Shown here: positions 8,287-16,903 of the stretch, piece after piece
How the letters are laid out: every line of letters starts with the position of its first letter
How positions within the stretch are numbered: position 1 is the first letter of the stretch
Source: Deltaproteobacteria bacterium
GTDB lineage: Bacteria; Desulfobacterota; Binatia; UBA9968
Direction: 5' to 3'
DNA length: 16,903 nt
NCBI GenBank assembly: GCA_005878685.1
Contig: VBLN01000037.1
Coordinates: forward strand, 1-16,903
The notes under the pieces: generated by a model
The model's database searches: none
Told to the model about the DNA's origin: nothing
The model's input: the letters and a program-made list of their open reading frames with translations, nothing else
Translations under genes and position numbers: made by a program

Positions 8287-8304
8287 TTGACCCCGGAGGG
8301 CCAA
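8287..8304 (-). terminator. Possible weak terminator after dnaJ
   Basis: On the minus strand a 7-bp stem (TTGGCCC/GGGTCAA, one G-U pair) closes a UCCG tetraloop and is followed by AATTTTC rather than a full U-run. It lies 29 nt past the dnaJ stop and 58 nt before the lon start. It could partly terminate or protect the dnaJ transcript. A TATACT box at 8323-8318 (minus) lacks a good -35 element, so a separate lon promoter is not proven. Confidence 0.35.
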
Positions 8305-8333
8305 GGAATAGGAACGGAGTATAGCGATAGGTC

Positions 8334-9446
8334 TTAGCCAAATATTTGCTTGACTTTTTCGAAAAAGCCCTTTGAGAGAGGATGAACTTCCTCTCCCCCG
8401 ACTTCCGCGAACTCCTTCAAGAGATCCTTCTGCCGGGGCGTCAGATGAGTGGGCGTCTCAACAACGATGCGCACGTGCTGATCTCCCTGATGATATCCTT
8501 GGATATCTCTGATGCCCTTGCCTTTTAAGCGGAAGACTCTTCCTGATTGGGTCCCCGAAGGGATTTTCATCTTGACTTTTCCCTCCAAGGTGGGCACTTC
8601 AATCTCGGTGCCCAAGGCCGCCTGGACAAAACTGATCGGGACATCGCAGATGATATCCAAGCCATCGCGGACGAATAGAGGATGAGGTTCGACATCAATG
8701 ACGACATAAAGATCCCCGGGCGTTCCACCCGCCAGAGCGACCTCTCCCTCTCCTCTGAGTTTAAGCCGGGCGCCATTATCGACGCCAGCTGGAATCTTGA
8801 TGCTTAGCGTGTGGGACTTGCGCACCCGGCCCGCGCCATTACAAGATTCACAGGGGTCGCTAATAATGGTCCCCTGCCCGCGACATTGGTTGCAAGGCCG
8901 CGAGATGTTGAAGAAACCTTGTTGAAAACTCACTTGACCTTTGCCCCGGCAAGTTGGGCAGCTTTTTGGGGAAGTGCCAGGCTTGGCTCCGTTCCCATGG
9001 CAACGGTCGCATAGACTTTGTCTTGGGACTTTGATTTTTTTTTCTGTGCCAAAGGCGGCTTCTTCGAAGCTGATGGTTAGATTATAGCGGAGGTCTTCGC
9101 CTCGTGAGCGCGTATGCCTTCGCGACGTTCCACTGCCGAAGAACTCTCCGAAAATATCGCCAAAAATGTCTTCAAAGCCGGCCGAAAAGTCAAAACCACC
9201 TCTGAACGGACCTCCATCTCCGAAGGCGGCGTGGCCGAATTGATCGTACTGGGCCCTTTTTTGCGGGTCCATTAGGACCTGGTAGGCCTCGGAGATCTCC
9301 TTAAATTTCTCTTCCGCTTGCCTGTTCTCAGGGTTCCGGTCAGGATGATACTTCAACGCCAGTTTCCGGTAAGCCTTTTTGAGCTCATCCTCACTGGCAT
9401 TTCGACCAACGCCCAGCAGTTCGTAATAGTCCTTTTTCTCGTTCAA
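8334..9446 (-). CDS. dnaJ: Chaperone protein DnaJ (Hsp40)
   Basis: DnaJ delivers unfolded substrates to DnaK and stimulates its ATPase. It is a full-length type I protein. Numbering from the longer frame (start 9452): J domain with HPD at 36-38, a Gly/Phe-rich linker (about 77-107), four CxxCxGxG zinc repeats (C148/C151, C165/C168, C187/C190, C201/C204) and C-terminal substrate-binding domains. There is no ATG near the N-terminus. Two in-frame TTG codons, at 9452 and 9446, are possible starts. The Shine-Dalgarno sequence GAAGAGGG (9460-9453) directly touches the first but sits 6 nt before the second, so I chose 9446, giving a 370-residue protein starting [16 protein letters not shown] start may lower yield relative to DnaK. 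dnaK lies upstream across a hairpin-containing spacer. Confidence 0.96.
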   Translation of the reverse strand: MNEKKDYYELLGVGRNASEDELKKAYRKLALKYHPDRNPENRQAEEKFKEISEAYQVLMDPQKRAQYDQFGHAAFGDGGPFRGGFDFSAGFEDIFGDIFGEFFGSGTSRRHTRSRGEDLRYNLTISFEEAAFGTEKKIKVPRQSLCDRCHGNGAKPGTSPKSCPTCRGKGQVSFQQGFFNISRPCNQCRGQGTIISDPCESCNGAGRVRKSHTLSIKIPAGVDNGARLKLRGEGEVALAGGTPGDLYVVIDVEPHPLFVRDGLDIICDVPISFVQAALGTEIEVPTLEGKVKMKIPSGTQSGRVFRLKGKGIRDIQGYHQGDQHVRIVVETPTHLTPRQKDLLKEFAEVGGEEVHPLSKGFFEKVKQIFG

Positions 9447-9452
9447 CCGCAA

Positions 9453-9460
9453 CCCTCTTC
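9453..9460 (-). promoter_or_regulatory. Ribosome binding site deciding the dnaJ start
   Basis: GAAGAGGG on the minus strand is the only good Shine-Dalgarno sequence upstream of dnaJ. It is adjacent to TTG 9452 (zero spacing) and 6 nt before TTG 9446, which favours the latter as start codon. Confidence 0.6.
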
Positions 9461-9484
9461 TAAAAATCTCTCCATAACGAGAAA

Positions 9485-9517
9485 GCCCCTCTCCTCAACC
9501 GGCAGAGGAGCAGGGGC
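9485..9517 (-). terminator. dnaK-dnaJ intercistronic hairpin (attenuator or partial terminator)
   Basis: On the minus strand GCCCCT-G-CTCCTC pairs with GAGGAG-AGGGGC, giving 12 base pairs with one bulged G and an 8-nt loop. It is followed by only TTTC, so termination should be incomplete. It lies about 40 nt past the dnaK stop and about 40 nt before dnaJ. It could lower dnaJ expression relative to dnaK or shield the dnaK mRNA 3' end after processing. The stem is nearly symmetrical, so it would form on either strand. Confidence 0.65.
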
Positions 9518-9558
9518 CTTCTGTCAGAAATTTTTAAGTGGACTCTACGTCCACTCCT

Positions 9559-11490
9559 CTAGTCCTTGACCTCCGTAAAATCCGCATCGACCACGTCCTC
9601 TTTTTTCTTATCTGCCCCGTCCGCCTCATTCGCAGATGACTGCTGCTGCGTTGAAGACTGCTGCTGCGTTGAAGACTGCTGCTGCGAGGCTTTGGCATAC
9701 ATCACCTCTGCCAGCTTGTGAGAGGAGCGAGTAAGCTCATCAGCCGCAGCGCGGATCTCCTGGACGTCCTGACTCTCCAGCGCCTTTTTAGCTTTTCCCA
9801 GCGCCGCTTCGATGTTTTCCTTGACCCCGGCATCCAATTCGCCACCGTAGTCCTTAAGTGACTTCTCCGTCGAGTAGATGAGCGAATCGAGTTGGTTGCG
9901 GGCTTCGACCGTCTCCTTGCGCTGCTTATCCTCAGCGGCGTGCGCCTCTGCGTCTTTGACCATCTGCTTGATCTCTTGTTCGCTAAGGCCGCTGGATGCA
10001 GTGATCTTAATCGATTGTTCTTTCCCCGTCCCGAGGTCCTTCGCCGAGACATGGACGATCCCGTTGGCGTCGATGTCGAAGGTCACCTCAATCTGCGGCA
10101 TTCCTCTCGGAGCCGGAGGAATTCCTACCAGGTCGAATTGACCTAGAAGCTTATTGTGCGCCGCCATCTCCCTTTCACCTTGAAAGACGCGGATGGAGAC
10201 AGCGGTCTGGTTGTCTTGGGCCGTCGAGAAGATCTGGCTCTTGCGAGTGGGGATGGTCGTGTTGCGTTCGATCAGCTTAGTGAAGACGCCGCCCAACGTC
10301 TCGATTCCCAGAGACAGCGGAGTCACATCTAGCAGCAGCACATCCTTGACCTCCCCCTTCAGCACGGCTGCCTGAATGGCTGCGCCCACCGCGACCACCT
10401 CATCCGGGTTGACCCCCTTGTGCGGATCTTTGCCGAAGATCTTCTTTACCCGCTCTTGCACCGCGGGCATTCGCGTCATTCCTCCGACCAGGATGACTTC
10501 ATTGATGTCGCTTGGGCTCAACCCTGCATCCTTTAAGGCTTGACGGCAAGGGGCTTCGGTTCTATCGATCAAGTCGCCGCACAACGCCTCGAGTTTGGAG
10601 CGAGTCAACTTCATGTTGAGGTGCTTCGGCCCATTCTGATCGGCAGTAATGAAGGGAAGATTGATATCTGTCTCCATGGAAGAAGAGAGCTCGCATTTGG
10701 CCTTTTCCGCTGCCTCCTTCAGACGCTGCAGGGCCATCCGGTCCTTGCGCAAATCGATCCCTTGGTCCTTCTTGAACTCGTCGGCTAGATAGTCGATTAC
10801 CCTCTGGTCAAAGTCCTCTCCGCCAAGGAAAGTATCTCCATTCGTCGCTTTGACCTCAAATACGCCGTCGCCGAGCTCCAGGATGGAGATGTCGAAAGTT
10901 CCGCCGCCCAGGTCAAAGACGGCGATCTTCTCATCCTTCTTTTTGTCCAGTCCATAGGCCAAGGAGGCAGCTGTGGGCTCATTGATAATTCGGAGCACGT
11001 TCAACCCCGCAATACGACCCGCGTCCTTAGTCGCTTGCCTCTGGCTGTCATTGAAATAGGCGGGGACCGTGATCACGGCTTCGGTTACCTTCTCGCCCAG
11101 GTAATCTTCGGCGGTCTGCTTCATCTTCTGGAGAATGAATGCGGATATCTCCGCCGGACTATAGCGTTTTCCTCGGATTTCCACCCAGGCGTCCCCATTG
11201 TCTGCCCGGACGACTTTGTAGGGCAGGACCTTCATCGCCTTCTGCACCAGCGGGTCGTCGTAACGCCGTCCGATGAGCCGCTTTACGGCGGAGATCGTAT
11301 TCTCCGGATTGGTGATTGCCTGTCTCCTGGCAATCTGTCCAACCAGCCGCTCTCCGCTGTCGGAAAAAGCGACTACGGAGGGGGTAGTGCGGCTTCCCTC
11401 AGAATTAGCGATAACATTAGGATCGCCTCCCTCCATGATGGCGACACAAGAATTCGTCGTTCCCAGATCAATTCCGATAACTTTTGACAT
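9559..11490 (-). CDS. dnaK: Chaperone protein DnaK (Hsp70)
   Basis: DnaK binds and releases unfolded polypeptides in an ATP cycle controlled by DnaJ and GrpE. The 643-residue protein is complete. The N-terminal ATPase domain shows IDLGTTNS (7-14), the catalytic Lys70, [11 protein letters not shown] (170-180) and DLGGGTFD (193-200). The interdomain linker VLLLDVTP (384-391) leads into the substrate-binding domain, then a helical lid. The tail has a Gln/Ser-rich repeat (603-619) and ends in DADFTEVKD, the usual bacterial C-terminus. A strong GAGGAG ribosome binding site lies 7 nt before the ATG. It follows grpE by 73 nt and is probably transcribed from the promoter before grpE. Motifs and length leave no doubt over HscA or other Hsp70 relatives. 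Confidence 0.98.
   Translation of the reverse strand: MSKVIGIDLGTTNSCVAIMEGGDPNVIANSEGSRTTPSVVAFSDSGERLVGQIARRQAITNPENTISAVKRLIGRRYDDPLVQKAMKVLPYKVVRADNGDAWVEIRGKRYSPAEISAFILQKMKQTAEDYLGEKVTEAVITVPAYFNDSQRQATKDAGRIAGLNVLRIINEPTAASLAYGLDKKKDEKIAVFDLGGGTFDISILELGDGVFEVKATNGDTFLGGEDFDQRVIDYLADEFKKDQGIDLRKDRMALQRLKEAAEKAKCELSSSMETDINLPFITADQNGPKHLNMKLTRSKLEALCGDLIDRTEAPCRQALKDAGLSPSDINEVILVGGMTRMPAVQERVKKIFGKDPHKGVNPDEVVAVGAAIQAAVLKGEVKDVLLLDVTPLSLGIETLGGVFTKLIERNTTIPTRKSQIFSTAQDNQTAVSIRVFQGEREMAAHNKLLGQFDLVGIPPAPRGMPQIEVTFDIDANGIVHVSAKDLGTGKEQSIKITASSGLSEQEIKQMVKDAEAHAAEDKQRKETVEARNQLDSLIYSTEKSLKDYGGELDAGVKENIEAALGKAKKALESQDVQEIRAAADELTRSSHKLAEVMYAKASQQQSSTQQQSSTQQQSSANEADGADKKKEDVVDADFTEVKD
9638..9686. 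repeat. 18-bp tandem repeat in the dnaK tail
   Basis: The 18-bp unit gactgctgctgcgttgaa occurs at 9638-9655 and 9656-9673, with a partial third copy at 9674-9686. On the coding strand it gives (QQQSST)2-QQQSS at DnaK residues 603-619, in the disordered linker before the terminal EVKD. The copies are almost identical at the DNA level, which points to slippage and recent length change. Confidence 0.85.
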
Positions 11491-11563
11491 TTTTTATCTC
11501 CTCAAAAACGATCCTCAATTAGCAGTGATTTAATCATCCCTCTAGGCCTTTTCAACCTCTGCT

Positions 11564-12166
11564 TTATCCTCTTTTTTTCTCTTTTGTTTCAGAGTTCTTA
11601 GACACGCTCACCAAGGAAGGACGCAGCAGACGATCGACCAGGTAATAGCCCTTATGGTGCTCGGCTACAACGGTGTTGGGTTCGTGCTCGTCGCTTTCAA
11701 CTTGGGCTATTGCTTCATGCTTTTCTGGATCAAATGTCTCACCCATAGCGGATATTTGTGTCACTCCATATTTACTCAAGACTTCGACGAGAGACTTAAG
11801 GACCATTTCAACTCCCTCCACGAGAGGCTTACCGTTCCCTCCTCCCTTTGCATGCTCGACTGCCCGCTCCAGATTGTCTAGGATCGGCAGAAGGTCTTTG
11901 ATGAGGGTCTCATTGGCATAACGAATGGCTTCTCCCTTTTCCCGAGCCATTCTTTTCTTGAAGTTTTCGAGTTCCGCTACTTGGCGAAGAAATTGGTCGT
12001 AGTTCTGCTTTGCCTCCAGTTCCTTCGCCTCTAGCTGCTGGCGAAGCTGTTCCAGCTCTAGGGTGGAAGGCGGTTTTACCTCTTCGGTTTCGGAAGAGTC
12101 CCTATAGTTTTCGTCTTCGACATCAGTTCCGATGGGTTCGTTGTCTCTTTTGCGTGTTTTATCCAT
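11564..12166 (-). CDS. grpE: Nucleotide exchange factor GrpE
   Basis: GrpE releases ADP from DnaK and so sets the pace of the chaperone cycle; it works as a dimer in the cytosol. The 200-residue protein has an acidic disordered N-terminus (1-35), a long helical coiled-coil segment (about 36-90, with RQVAELENFKKRMARE) and the C-terminal beta domain with GETFDPEKHEAIAQVE (142-157) and the VVAEHHKGYYLVDRLLRPSLVSV block, all hallmarks of the family. The ATG at 12166 is preceded by AAGGA at 9-nt spacing. It is the first gene of the minus-strand run and has a consensus-like promoter upstream. hrcA, which often precedes grpE, is absent here. Confidence 0.97.
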   Translation of the reverse strand: MDKTRKRDNEPIGTDVEDENYRDSSETEEVKPPSTLELEQLRQQLEAKELEAKQNYDQFLRQVAELENFKKRMAREKGEAIRYANETLIKDLLPILDNLERAVEHAKGGGNGKPLVEGVEMVLKSLVEVLSKYGVTQISAMGETFDPEKHEAIAQVESDEHEPNTVVAEHHKGYYLVDRLLRPSLVSVSKNSETKEKKRG

Positions 12167-12194
12167 TTCGATTGGTCCTTAAATACGTGCAAAA

Positions 12195-12223
12195 AATTTA
12201 AGCACCCATCCTCTTTTTGTCAA
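12195..12223 (-). promoter_or_regulatory. Sigma-70-type promoter for grpE-dnaK-dnaJ
   Basis: On the minus strand a perfect TTGACA (12223-12218) and TAAATT (12200-12195, 4/6 of consensus) are separated by 17 nt, about 30 nt before the grpE ATG. Neither the sigma-32 pattern (CTTGAA...CCCCAT) nor a CIRCE inverted repeat (TTAGCACTC-N9-GAGTGCTAA) is visible, so heat control, if any, must come from something else. Confidence 0.7.
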
Positions 12224-12285
12224 CGTTTTTTTTAAAAGGTCCTCTATGAAAAACCTGTTGATTTTTAAGGGGTTTGCGTGTTTCT

Positions 12286-13095
12286 ATGAAAAATGCTAAA
12301 TCTTCTTACAAAAGCGCAACGGCACCCGTGCATTCATTCTGCCTAACCCCTGCTATAGTGCTCCGTTCGTGGCCCTTTGGCGAGTCTGATAAGATTGTTT
12401 CCTTTCTCACTGAAGGTTACGGCAAACTTAACGGCATTGCCAAAGGCGCGAAGCGGTCTCGAAAGAGGTTTGTTAACACGCTGGAGCCGTTCTCCCTGGT
12501 TAGTTTGACCTTCAAGGACCGGACCCATAGAAGTTTAGCATTTGTTCATGCCTGCGACTTAGTTCGGCCTTTTAGAAATCTAACCACGAGCCTCGAAAAG
12601 ATTGCTTACGCCTCTTACATCCTGGAAATCACGGAGGGACTTACCGCGGAGCGCGAGGAGAATCGGGCACTTTTCGAGCATTTGAGAGAAGGCTTAATCT
12701 TCCTGGAAGAAAAAGAACCTTCTCTTTCATTCCTTACCTTTTTTGAGTTGCGACTCCTAAAATTGTCAGGTTACCAGCCGGCGTTGCAATACTGTCGTCG
12801 CTGCGGAAGGAGTTGGGCGTCCGATTTTCAGACGCAGTGGCGCTTTAGCCCGCGCGACGGCGGCGTCCTTTGCGAGTCTTGTTCCAGTCTTAGGAAAGAA
12901 GTCATCCCTCTGTCCTCCGACGCGCTGAAGGCGTTGGCAAATCTTCAGGGAGCGAACAGCCTCTATTCGCCTCAACTTCCTCTTCCTTCAGTTGCTCTCA
13001 AGGAAGGTCTGTTTGTTCTTCTTCGGTTTATTCAATTTCTAATGAATAAGGAGTTGAAATCGGCGCCATTCCTTGATGCTTTCTCCTTCGCGTGA
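12286..13095 (+). CDS. recO: DNA repair protein RecO
   Basis: RecO works with RecR (and RecF) to load RecA on SSB-coated single-stranded DNA in gap repair. The N-terminal OB-fold begins at TPAIVLRSWPFGESDKIVSF and contains GYGKLNGIAKGAKRSRKRF, the family's opening signature. A helical domain follows, with a four-cysteine zinc site at C170/C173 (YCRRCG) and C196/C199 (LCESC), numbered from this start. I chose ATG 12286 (269 residues). A TTG at 12274 is in frame and adds four residues, but the AAGGGG motif (12267-12272) sits only 1 nt before it, versus 13 nt before the ATG, so neither spacing is ideal. It diverges from grpE and is followed after 57 nt by ppdK. Confidence 0.94.
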   Translation: MKNAKSSYKSATAPVHSFCLTPAIVLRSWPFGESDKIVSFLTEGYGKLNGIAKGAKRSRKRFVNTLEPFSLVSLTFKDRTHRSLAFVHACDLVRPFRNLTTSLEKIAYASYILEITEGLTAEREENRALFEHLREGLIFLEEKEPSLSFLTFFELRLLKLSGYQPALQYCRRCGRSWASDFQTQWRFSPRDGGVLCESCSSLRKEVIPLSSDALKALANLQGANSLYSPQLPLPSVALKEGLFVLLRFIQFLMNKELKSAPFLDAFSFA

Positions 13096-13152
13096 GTTTT
13101 TCGGGTCGGTTGGGTTGAAAAAAATCGTCAGAAGTCGTATCGGGTTGAACTA

Positions 13153-15891
13153 ATGGCTAAACAAAAGAAATACGTTTACTCCTTTGGTGGTGGGAAAGCC
13201 CAGGGAAAGGCAACTATGCGAGGCCTTTTAGGAGGGAAAGGGGCGGGCCTGCACGAGATGACCCGGGTGGGTATTCCTGTTCCCCCGGGCTTCACCATAA
13301 CGACAGATATTTGCACTTACTTTTATGCGCGTCAGCTTCACTATCCAAAGGGGCTGGAAAAGGAAGTCGTAGCGGCGCTTCATGGGGTGGAAAAAATTCT
13401 GGGCCGCCGCTTTGGCGATCCCGCCAACCCCTTGTTGGTCTCGGTCCGCTCAGGGGCGCGTGAATCGATGCCCGGGATGATGGACACGATTCTAAATCTT
13501 GGCCTCAACGATCAGACGGTTCAGGGACTGATCGCCCGCACGCAGAACCCCCGCTTTGCCTACGATTGCTACCGTCGCTTTGTCCAGATGTACGGTGATG
13601 TGGTCTTGGGGCTTAAGCCGCAGGAAAAGCACGAGCGAGATCCCTTTGAGGTCATTCTTGAGCATAAAAAAGAGTCGCGCCGTGTCCGGTTCGATACGGA
13701 CCTTACGGCTGAGGATCTCAAGGAACTTGTCGCCGCATTCAAAGCGGAGATCAAAACGAAACTATCAAAAAGCTTTCCTGAAGATCCGCTTGAGCAACTA
13801 TGGGGCGCTATCGGGGCAGTATTTGGCTCATGGAACAACGAGCGAGCGAAGGCCTATCGCGATCTTTACCATATTCCACATTCCTGGGGGACTGCAGTCA
13901 ATGTGCAGGCGATGGTCTTTGGCAACATGGGGAACGATTGCTCTACCGGTGTCGCCTTTACACGGGATCCGGCGACAGGCGAGAAGCGTTTTTATGGCGA
14001 GTTTCTCGTCAACGCCCAGGGCGAGGATGTCGTGGCTGGAGTGCGCACGCCGCGGCCGATTGCGGAGCTAAAGGAAGTGATGCCTCAAGCTCATCGGGAG
14101 CTTGAGCGTACCTGCAAGATCCTTGAGGGACATTACAAGGAGATGCAGGACATTGAGTTTACGATCGAAAAAAGCAAGCTGTGGCTGCTCCAGACGCGTG
14201 CCGGCAAGCGAACCGGTTTTGCGGCTGTTCGCATCGCTGTAGACATGGTCGAGGAGCGTATTCTCTCTAAAGAGCAGGCGCTGCTCCGGATCGAGCCGGA
14301 TCAACTGAATCAGCTTCTTCGGCCGATCTTCGATCACGAGGACAAGCAACGTGCGGCGCGGGAAGGGCGCATCCTCGCGAAAGGGCTGCCGGCAGGACCG
14401 GGAGCGGCAACCGGTCGCATCGTGTTCCATGCGGAAGATGCTGAGGCTTGGAGGAAGCGCGGCGAGCGGGTCGTTCTTTGCCGGGTCGAGACGAGCCCCG
14501 ACGACATCCGGGGCATGGCCGCGGCAGAAGGTATCCTGACTGCGCGCGGCGGGATGACGTCGCATGCGGCTCTCGTGGCACGACAGATGGGCAAAGTCTG
14601 TGTGGTGGGCTGTGAGGCTCTTCAAATCGACTATGCGGCGCGGGAAATGCGGGTTGGAAAAGCCCGGTTGAAAGAGGGAGATTGGATTTCCATCGACGGA
14701 ACCACAGGTGAGGCCATCCAAGGCGAGGCTCGGACCATTCCTTCCGAGGCACTGCAGGTTTTGATTGAAAGAACCTTGGATCCGAAGGCCTCTCGTGTGT
14801 ACCAGCAGTTTGCCAAGCGCATCAGATGGGCGGATGCGACACGGAAGATCGGCGTACGCACCAACGCGGATCAGCCGGACCAGGCGCAGATCTCGATGGC
14901 CTTTGGCGCCGAGGGGATAGGGCTGTGCCGCACGGAGCACATGTTCTTCGAGGGAGAGCGCATCCGAGCGGTGCGCGAGATGATCTTAGCCGAGGATGAA
15001 GCGGGTCGCCGTCAGGCGTTGGCTAAGCTCCTTCCGATGCAAAAGAAAGATTTTAAGGGGATCCTCGACACCATGGGGAAACTCCCCGTGACCATTCGTA
15101 CGTTAGACCCTCCTTTACACGAGTTTCTGCCCAAGACAGAAGAAGAGATCGTCGAGCTTGCCGACAGCATGCGCGTTCCGGCTGAAGCGCTCAGAGACAA
15201 AGTCAAGCTCCTGCATGAGTTCAACCCTATGCTCGGCCACCGAGGCTGTCGCCTAGGTATCTCCTATCCAGAGATCACGGAGATGCAGGCCCGAGCTATC
15301 TTTGAAGCAGCATGTGAACTGCGCCGCGAGGGTAAAAATCCGTTCCCCGAGATCATGATTCCTTTAGTCGGATCCCTTGCGGAGTTGCATATGCAGCGTG
15401 AAATCGTTGAGCGTGTGGCGCGCGAGACGATGAAGAGTTACAACGTCAAAGTCAGATATCTTGTTGGCACCATGATTGAGCTTCCGCGTGCTTGCCTGTT
15501 GGCGGATGAGATCGCCCGGGAGGCGGAGTTTTTTTCCTTTGGAACAAACGATTTGACGCAAACATGTTTAGGCCTTTCACGCGATGATGCGGGCAAGTTT
15601 CTGCCCAGGTATGTGACCCTTGGCCTGCTTCCGGAGGATCCCTTTGTGAGCCTCGATGAGGATGGGGTTGGTGGCCTGATGCGGATTGCGGTGAGCAAAG
15701 GACGAAAGACGCGCAAGGATCTTGAGCTAGGCATCTGCGGCGAACACGGCGGTGACCCGAAGTCTGTGGTTTTCTGCCACGAGATAGGCTTGGATTATGT
15801 CAGTTGTTCTCCGTATCGCGTTCCCGTGGCCAAGCTGGCGGCCGCCCAGGCTGCTCTGCACGAAAAATCTCAAGGCTTTTCCCGCACATAG
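13153..15891 (+). CDS. ppdK: Pyruvate, phosphate dikinase
   Basis: PPDK reversibly converts pyruvate, ATP and phosphate to phosphoenolpyruvate, AMP and pyrophosphate; in anaerobes it can serve gluconeogenesis or PPi-based glycolysis. The 912 residues cover all domains: an ATP-grasp nucleotide-binding part with GGKGAGL (27-33) and [16 protein letters not shown] (97-112), the swivelling phosphohistidine domain with [15 protein letters not shown] (His471; Thr469 is the residue phosphorylated by the regulatory protein PDRP in other species), and the PEP-binding barrel with [16 protein letters not shown] (Glu776), SFGTNDLTQ and GICGEHGG (Cys862). PEP synthase and PTS enzyme I are excluded by this order and length. 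The ATG at 13153 has no strong ribosome binding site. No terminator is seen between its stop and the pilB promoter. No PDRP gene is in the window. Confidence 0.97.
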   Translation: MAKQKKYVYSFGGGKAQGKATMRGLLGGKGAGLHEMTRVGIPVPPGFTITTDICTYFYARQLHYPKGLEKEVVAALHGVEKILGRRFGDPANPLLVSVRSGARESMPGMMDTILNLGLNDQTVQGLIARTQNPRFAYDCYRRFVQMYGDVVLGLKPQEKHERDPFEVILEHKKESRRVRFDTDLTAEDLKELVAAFKAEIKTKLSKSFPEDPLEQLWGAIGAVFGSWNNERAKAYRDLYHIPHSWGTAVNVQAMVFGNMGNDCSTGVAFTRDPATGEKRFYGEFLVNAQGEDVVAGVRTPRPIAELKEVMPQAHRELERTCKILEGHYKEMQDIEFTIEKSKLWLLQTRAGKRTGFAAVRIAVDMVEERILSKEQALLRIEPDQLNQLLRPIFDHEDKQRAAREGRILAKGLPAGPGAATGRIVFHAEDAEAWRKRGERVVLCRVETSPDDIRGMAAAEGILTARGGMTSHAALVARQMGKVCVVGCEALQIDYAAREMRVGKARLKEGDWISIDGTTGEAIQGEARTIPSEALQVLIERTLDPKASRVYQQFAKRIRWADATRKIGVRTNADQPDQAQISMAFGAEGIGLCRTEHMFFEGERIRAVREMILAEDEAGRRQALAKLLPMQKKDFKGILDTMGKLPVTIRTLDPPLHEFLPKTEEEIVELADSMRVPAEALRDKVKLLHEFNPMLGHRGCRLGISYPEITEMQARAIFEAACELRREGKNPFPEIMIPLVGSLAELHMQREIVERVARETMKSYNVKVRYLVGTMIELPRACLLADEIAREAEFFSFGTNDLTQTCLGLSRDDAGKFLPRYVTLGLLPEDPFVSLDEDGVGGLMRIAVSKGRKTRKDLELGICGEHGGDPKSVVFCHEIGLDYVSCSPYRVPVAKLAAAQAALHEKSQGFSRT

Positions 15892-15905
15892 TTCGTCGCG
15901 CTAAG

Positions 15906-15934
15906 TTGACACCATAAGCAATTTCTACGATAAT
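15906..15934 (+). promoter_or_regulatory. Sigma-70-type promoter for pilB
   Basis: A perfect TTGACA (15906-15911) and GATAAT (15929-15934, 5/6 of TATAAT) are separated by exactly 17 nt. The -10 box ends 22 nt before the pilB ATG, so the leader would be very short. No sigma-54 (GG-N10-GC) element, common for pilin genes, is seen here. Confidence 0.72.
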
Positions 15935-15939
15935 CCAAT

Positions 15940-15951
15940 CCTCTTAAGAGG
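15940..15951. promoter_or_regulatory. Palindrome covering the pilB start region and ribosome binding site
   Basis: CCTCTTAAGAGG is a perfect 12-bp palindrome. It starts 5 bp past the -10 box, at the expected transcription start, and its right half is the AAGAGG Shine-Dalgarno sequence, 5 nt before the ATG. It could be a binding site for a dimeric repressor; the absence of any loop makes an RNA hairpin less likely. Confidence 0.45.
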
Positions 15952-15956
15952 ATTTC

Positions 15957-16903
15957 ATGGAACCTCGCATAGCTGAGCTTTTGGTTCGGGGGGGCATCGT
16001 TACCCGGGAGCAGCTCCGAGAGGCTCTGGACAAGGAGAAGAAGAACGGCTCCAACCTTGTTCAGGAGCTTGTGCAGCTCGGGTTTACCACTGAAGCCAAT
16101 CTCACCGACTTCCTCGCCAAACAGTTTGGCATCGAGAAGGTCGAACTGGATCTTGAACAGATTGAAGAATCGGTTTTCAATCTACTTCCCCCCCAGATCA
16201 TTCAAAAACATAAGATCTTTCCGGTCCGACTCGTCGGCTCGACTCTGACCGTGGCCATGACGGACCCGACCGATCTCATTGCAATCAACGAGGTGAAGTT
16301 TATCACAGGCTACGGAGTGCGGGTCGTCTTAGCCTCAACTTCGGCTATTAAGAGAATCCTGGACCAGCGCTTTGGCGGGGTCAGTTATGACGAGGTCTTC
16401 AAGAAGTTCGGCGATGGCGAGATGGAGGTGATCCACGAAAGGGAGGAAATCAATCTTCAGGACCTCGAGCAGGCTACGAATGAAGCTCCTGTGGTTACGC
16501 TGGTCAATGCCGTTTTGTCTGATGCAGCGAGACGCGGAGCCAGCGATATTCATATCGAGCCTTACGAAAAGGTGTTTCGGATACGGTTCCGCATCGATGG
16601 GGTATTGCACGAGATTATGAACCCCCCGCAGAAACTTAAGAACCCTTTGCTCTCGCGTCTGAAAGTGATGGCTGACCTCGATATCGCCGAGAGGCGACTG
16701 ACTCAGGATGGGCGAATCAAGCTGAAGATGGGCGCCGGAAAGGAGTTGGATATTCGAGTTTCCGTGCTGCCGACGCTCTTTGGGGAAAAGATCGTCATGC
16801 GTCTCCTGGACAAGTCGAACCTTCAGCTGGATATGTCCAAACTCGGCTTTGATCCTAAGACCCTCAGTGATTTTCAGGAGGCGATCCATAAGCCCTACGG
16901 CAT
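15957..16903 (+). CDS. pilB: Type IV pilus assembly ATPase PilB (partial, 5' part)
   Basis: PilB is the hexameric cytoplasmic motor that drives pilus extension at the inner membrane. The window holds 315 codons and ends inside the gene at HKPYG, just before the expected Walker A loop; family members are about 560-570 residues. The first 60 residues are an MshEN-type domain with two repeats (RIAELLVRGGIVTREQL and NLVQELVQLGFTTEANL). A second N-terminal domain (about 60-135) contains VAMTDPTDLIAINEVKFITG. The N2/PAS-like part of the ATPase starts near EAPVVTLVNAVLSDAARRGASDIHIEP (177-203) and includes RFRIDGVLHE, DIAERRLTQDGRI and SVLPTLFGEKIVMRLLDK, very close to PilB rather than GspE. The ATG at 15957 has an AAGAGG site 5 nt upstream and a good promoter. 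PilB's retraction partner and other pilus genes must lie beyond the window. Confidence 0.94.
   Translation, partial: MEPRIAELLVRGGIVTREQLREALDKEKKNGSNLVQELVQLGFTTEANLTDFLAKQFGIEKVELDLEQIEESVFNLLPPQIIQKHKIFPVRLVGSTLTVAMTDPTDLIAINEVKFITGYGVRVVLASTSAIKRILDQRFGGVSYDEVFKKFGDGEMEVIHEREEINLQDLEQATNEAPVVTLVNAVLSDAARRGASDIHIEPYEKVFRIRFRIDGVLHEIMNPPQKLKNPLLSRLKVMADLDIAERRLTQDGRIKLKMGAGKELDIRVSVLPTLFGEKIVMRLLDKSNLQLDMSKLGFDPKTLSDFQEAIHKPYG

Noticed and set aside
12224..12285. A distinct promoter for recO
   Set aside because: The region is AT-rich with a TATGAA-like box, but no -35 element at suitable spacing was found.
14068..14940. Long minus-strand open frame (290 codons) opposite ppdK
   Set aside because: It lies entirely inside the conserved ppdK gene in a GC-rich stretch, has no recognisable motif, and the ppdK frame explains the sequence.
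16335..16889. Minus-strand open frame of 184 codons
   Set aside because: It is the shadow of pilB, whose conserved protein sequence runs through the whole region.
1..16903. CRISPR array, insertion sequence, tRNA, rRNA or riboswitch
   Set aside because: I saw no regularly spaced repeats, transposase, terminal inverted repeats, or recognisable structured RNA on either strand.

Overview
The window looks like chromosomal housekeeping DNA from a Gram-negative bacterium. The supporting signs are an ADP-heptose (LPS core) gene, gmhA, and a type IV pilus ATPase, pilB. The PilB sequence and the grouping of larB, archease and pyruvate phosphate dikinase suggest a deltaproteobacterial-grade lineage or a relative such as Nitrospirota or Methylomirabilota. 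I cannot fix the phylum from sequence alone. There are no insertion sequences, CRISPR arrays, tRNA or rRNA genes, and no sign of recent transfer.

From 12166 down to 79 every gene lies on the minus strand. In order of transcription they are grpE, dnaK, dnaJ (Hsp70 chaperone system), lon (ATP-dependent protease), thiL (thiamine pyrophosphate synthesis), larB (nickel-pincer cofactor synthesis), a small zinc-ribbon protein, an archease-like protein, an HD-domain phosphohydrolase with a frameshifted 3' end, gmhA (sedoheptulose-7-phosphate isomerase), and a conserved protein with deoxyhypusine-synthase-like motifs. A consensus-like sigma-70 promoter lies before grpE; I see no CIRCE operator and no hrcA. 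Chaperones and Lon together form a protein-quality-control block. A 12-bp hairpin separates dnaK from dnaJ. Several junctions are tight: lon and thiL abut (TAGATG), the zinc-ribbon and archease genes overlap by 8 nt, and the HD gene starts 2 nt after archease.

The plus strand from 12286 to the end carries recO (recombinational repair), ppdK (pyruvate phosphate dikinase) and the first 315 codons of pilB, which the window cuts just before the expected Walker A motif. recO diverges from grpE across about 120 bp. pilB has its own strong-looking promoter, with a perfect 12-bp palindrome covering its ribosome binding site.

No clearly new system is visible. The points most worth a second look are the frameshift in the HD gene (a coding-like tail continues out of frame), the larB/zinc-ribbon/archease/HD cluster with an archease lacking usual terminal residues, the dnaK-dnaJ hairpin, and the pilB leader palindrome.
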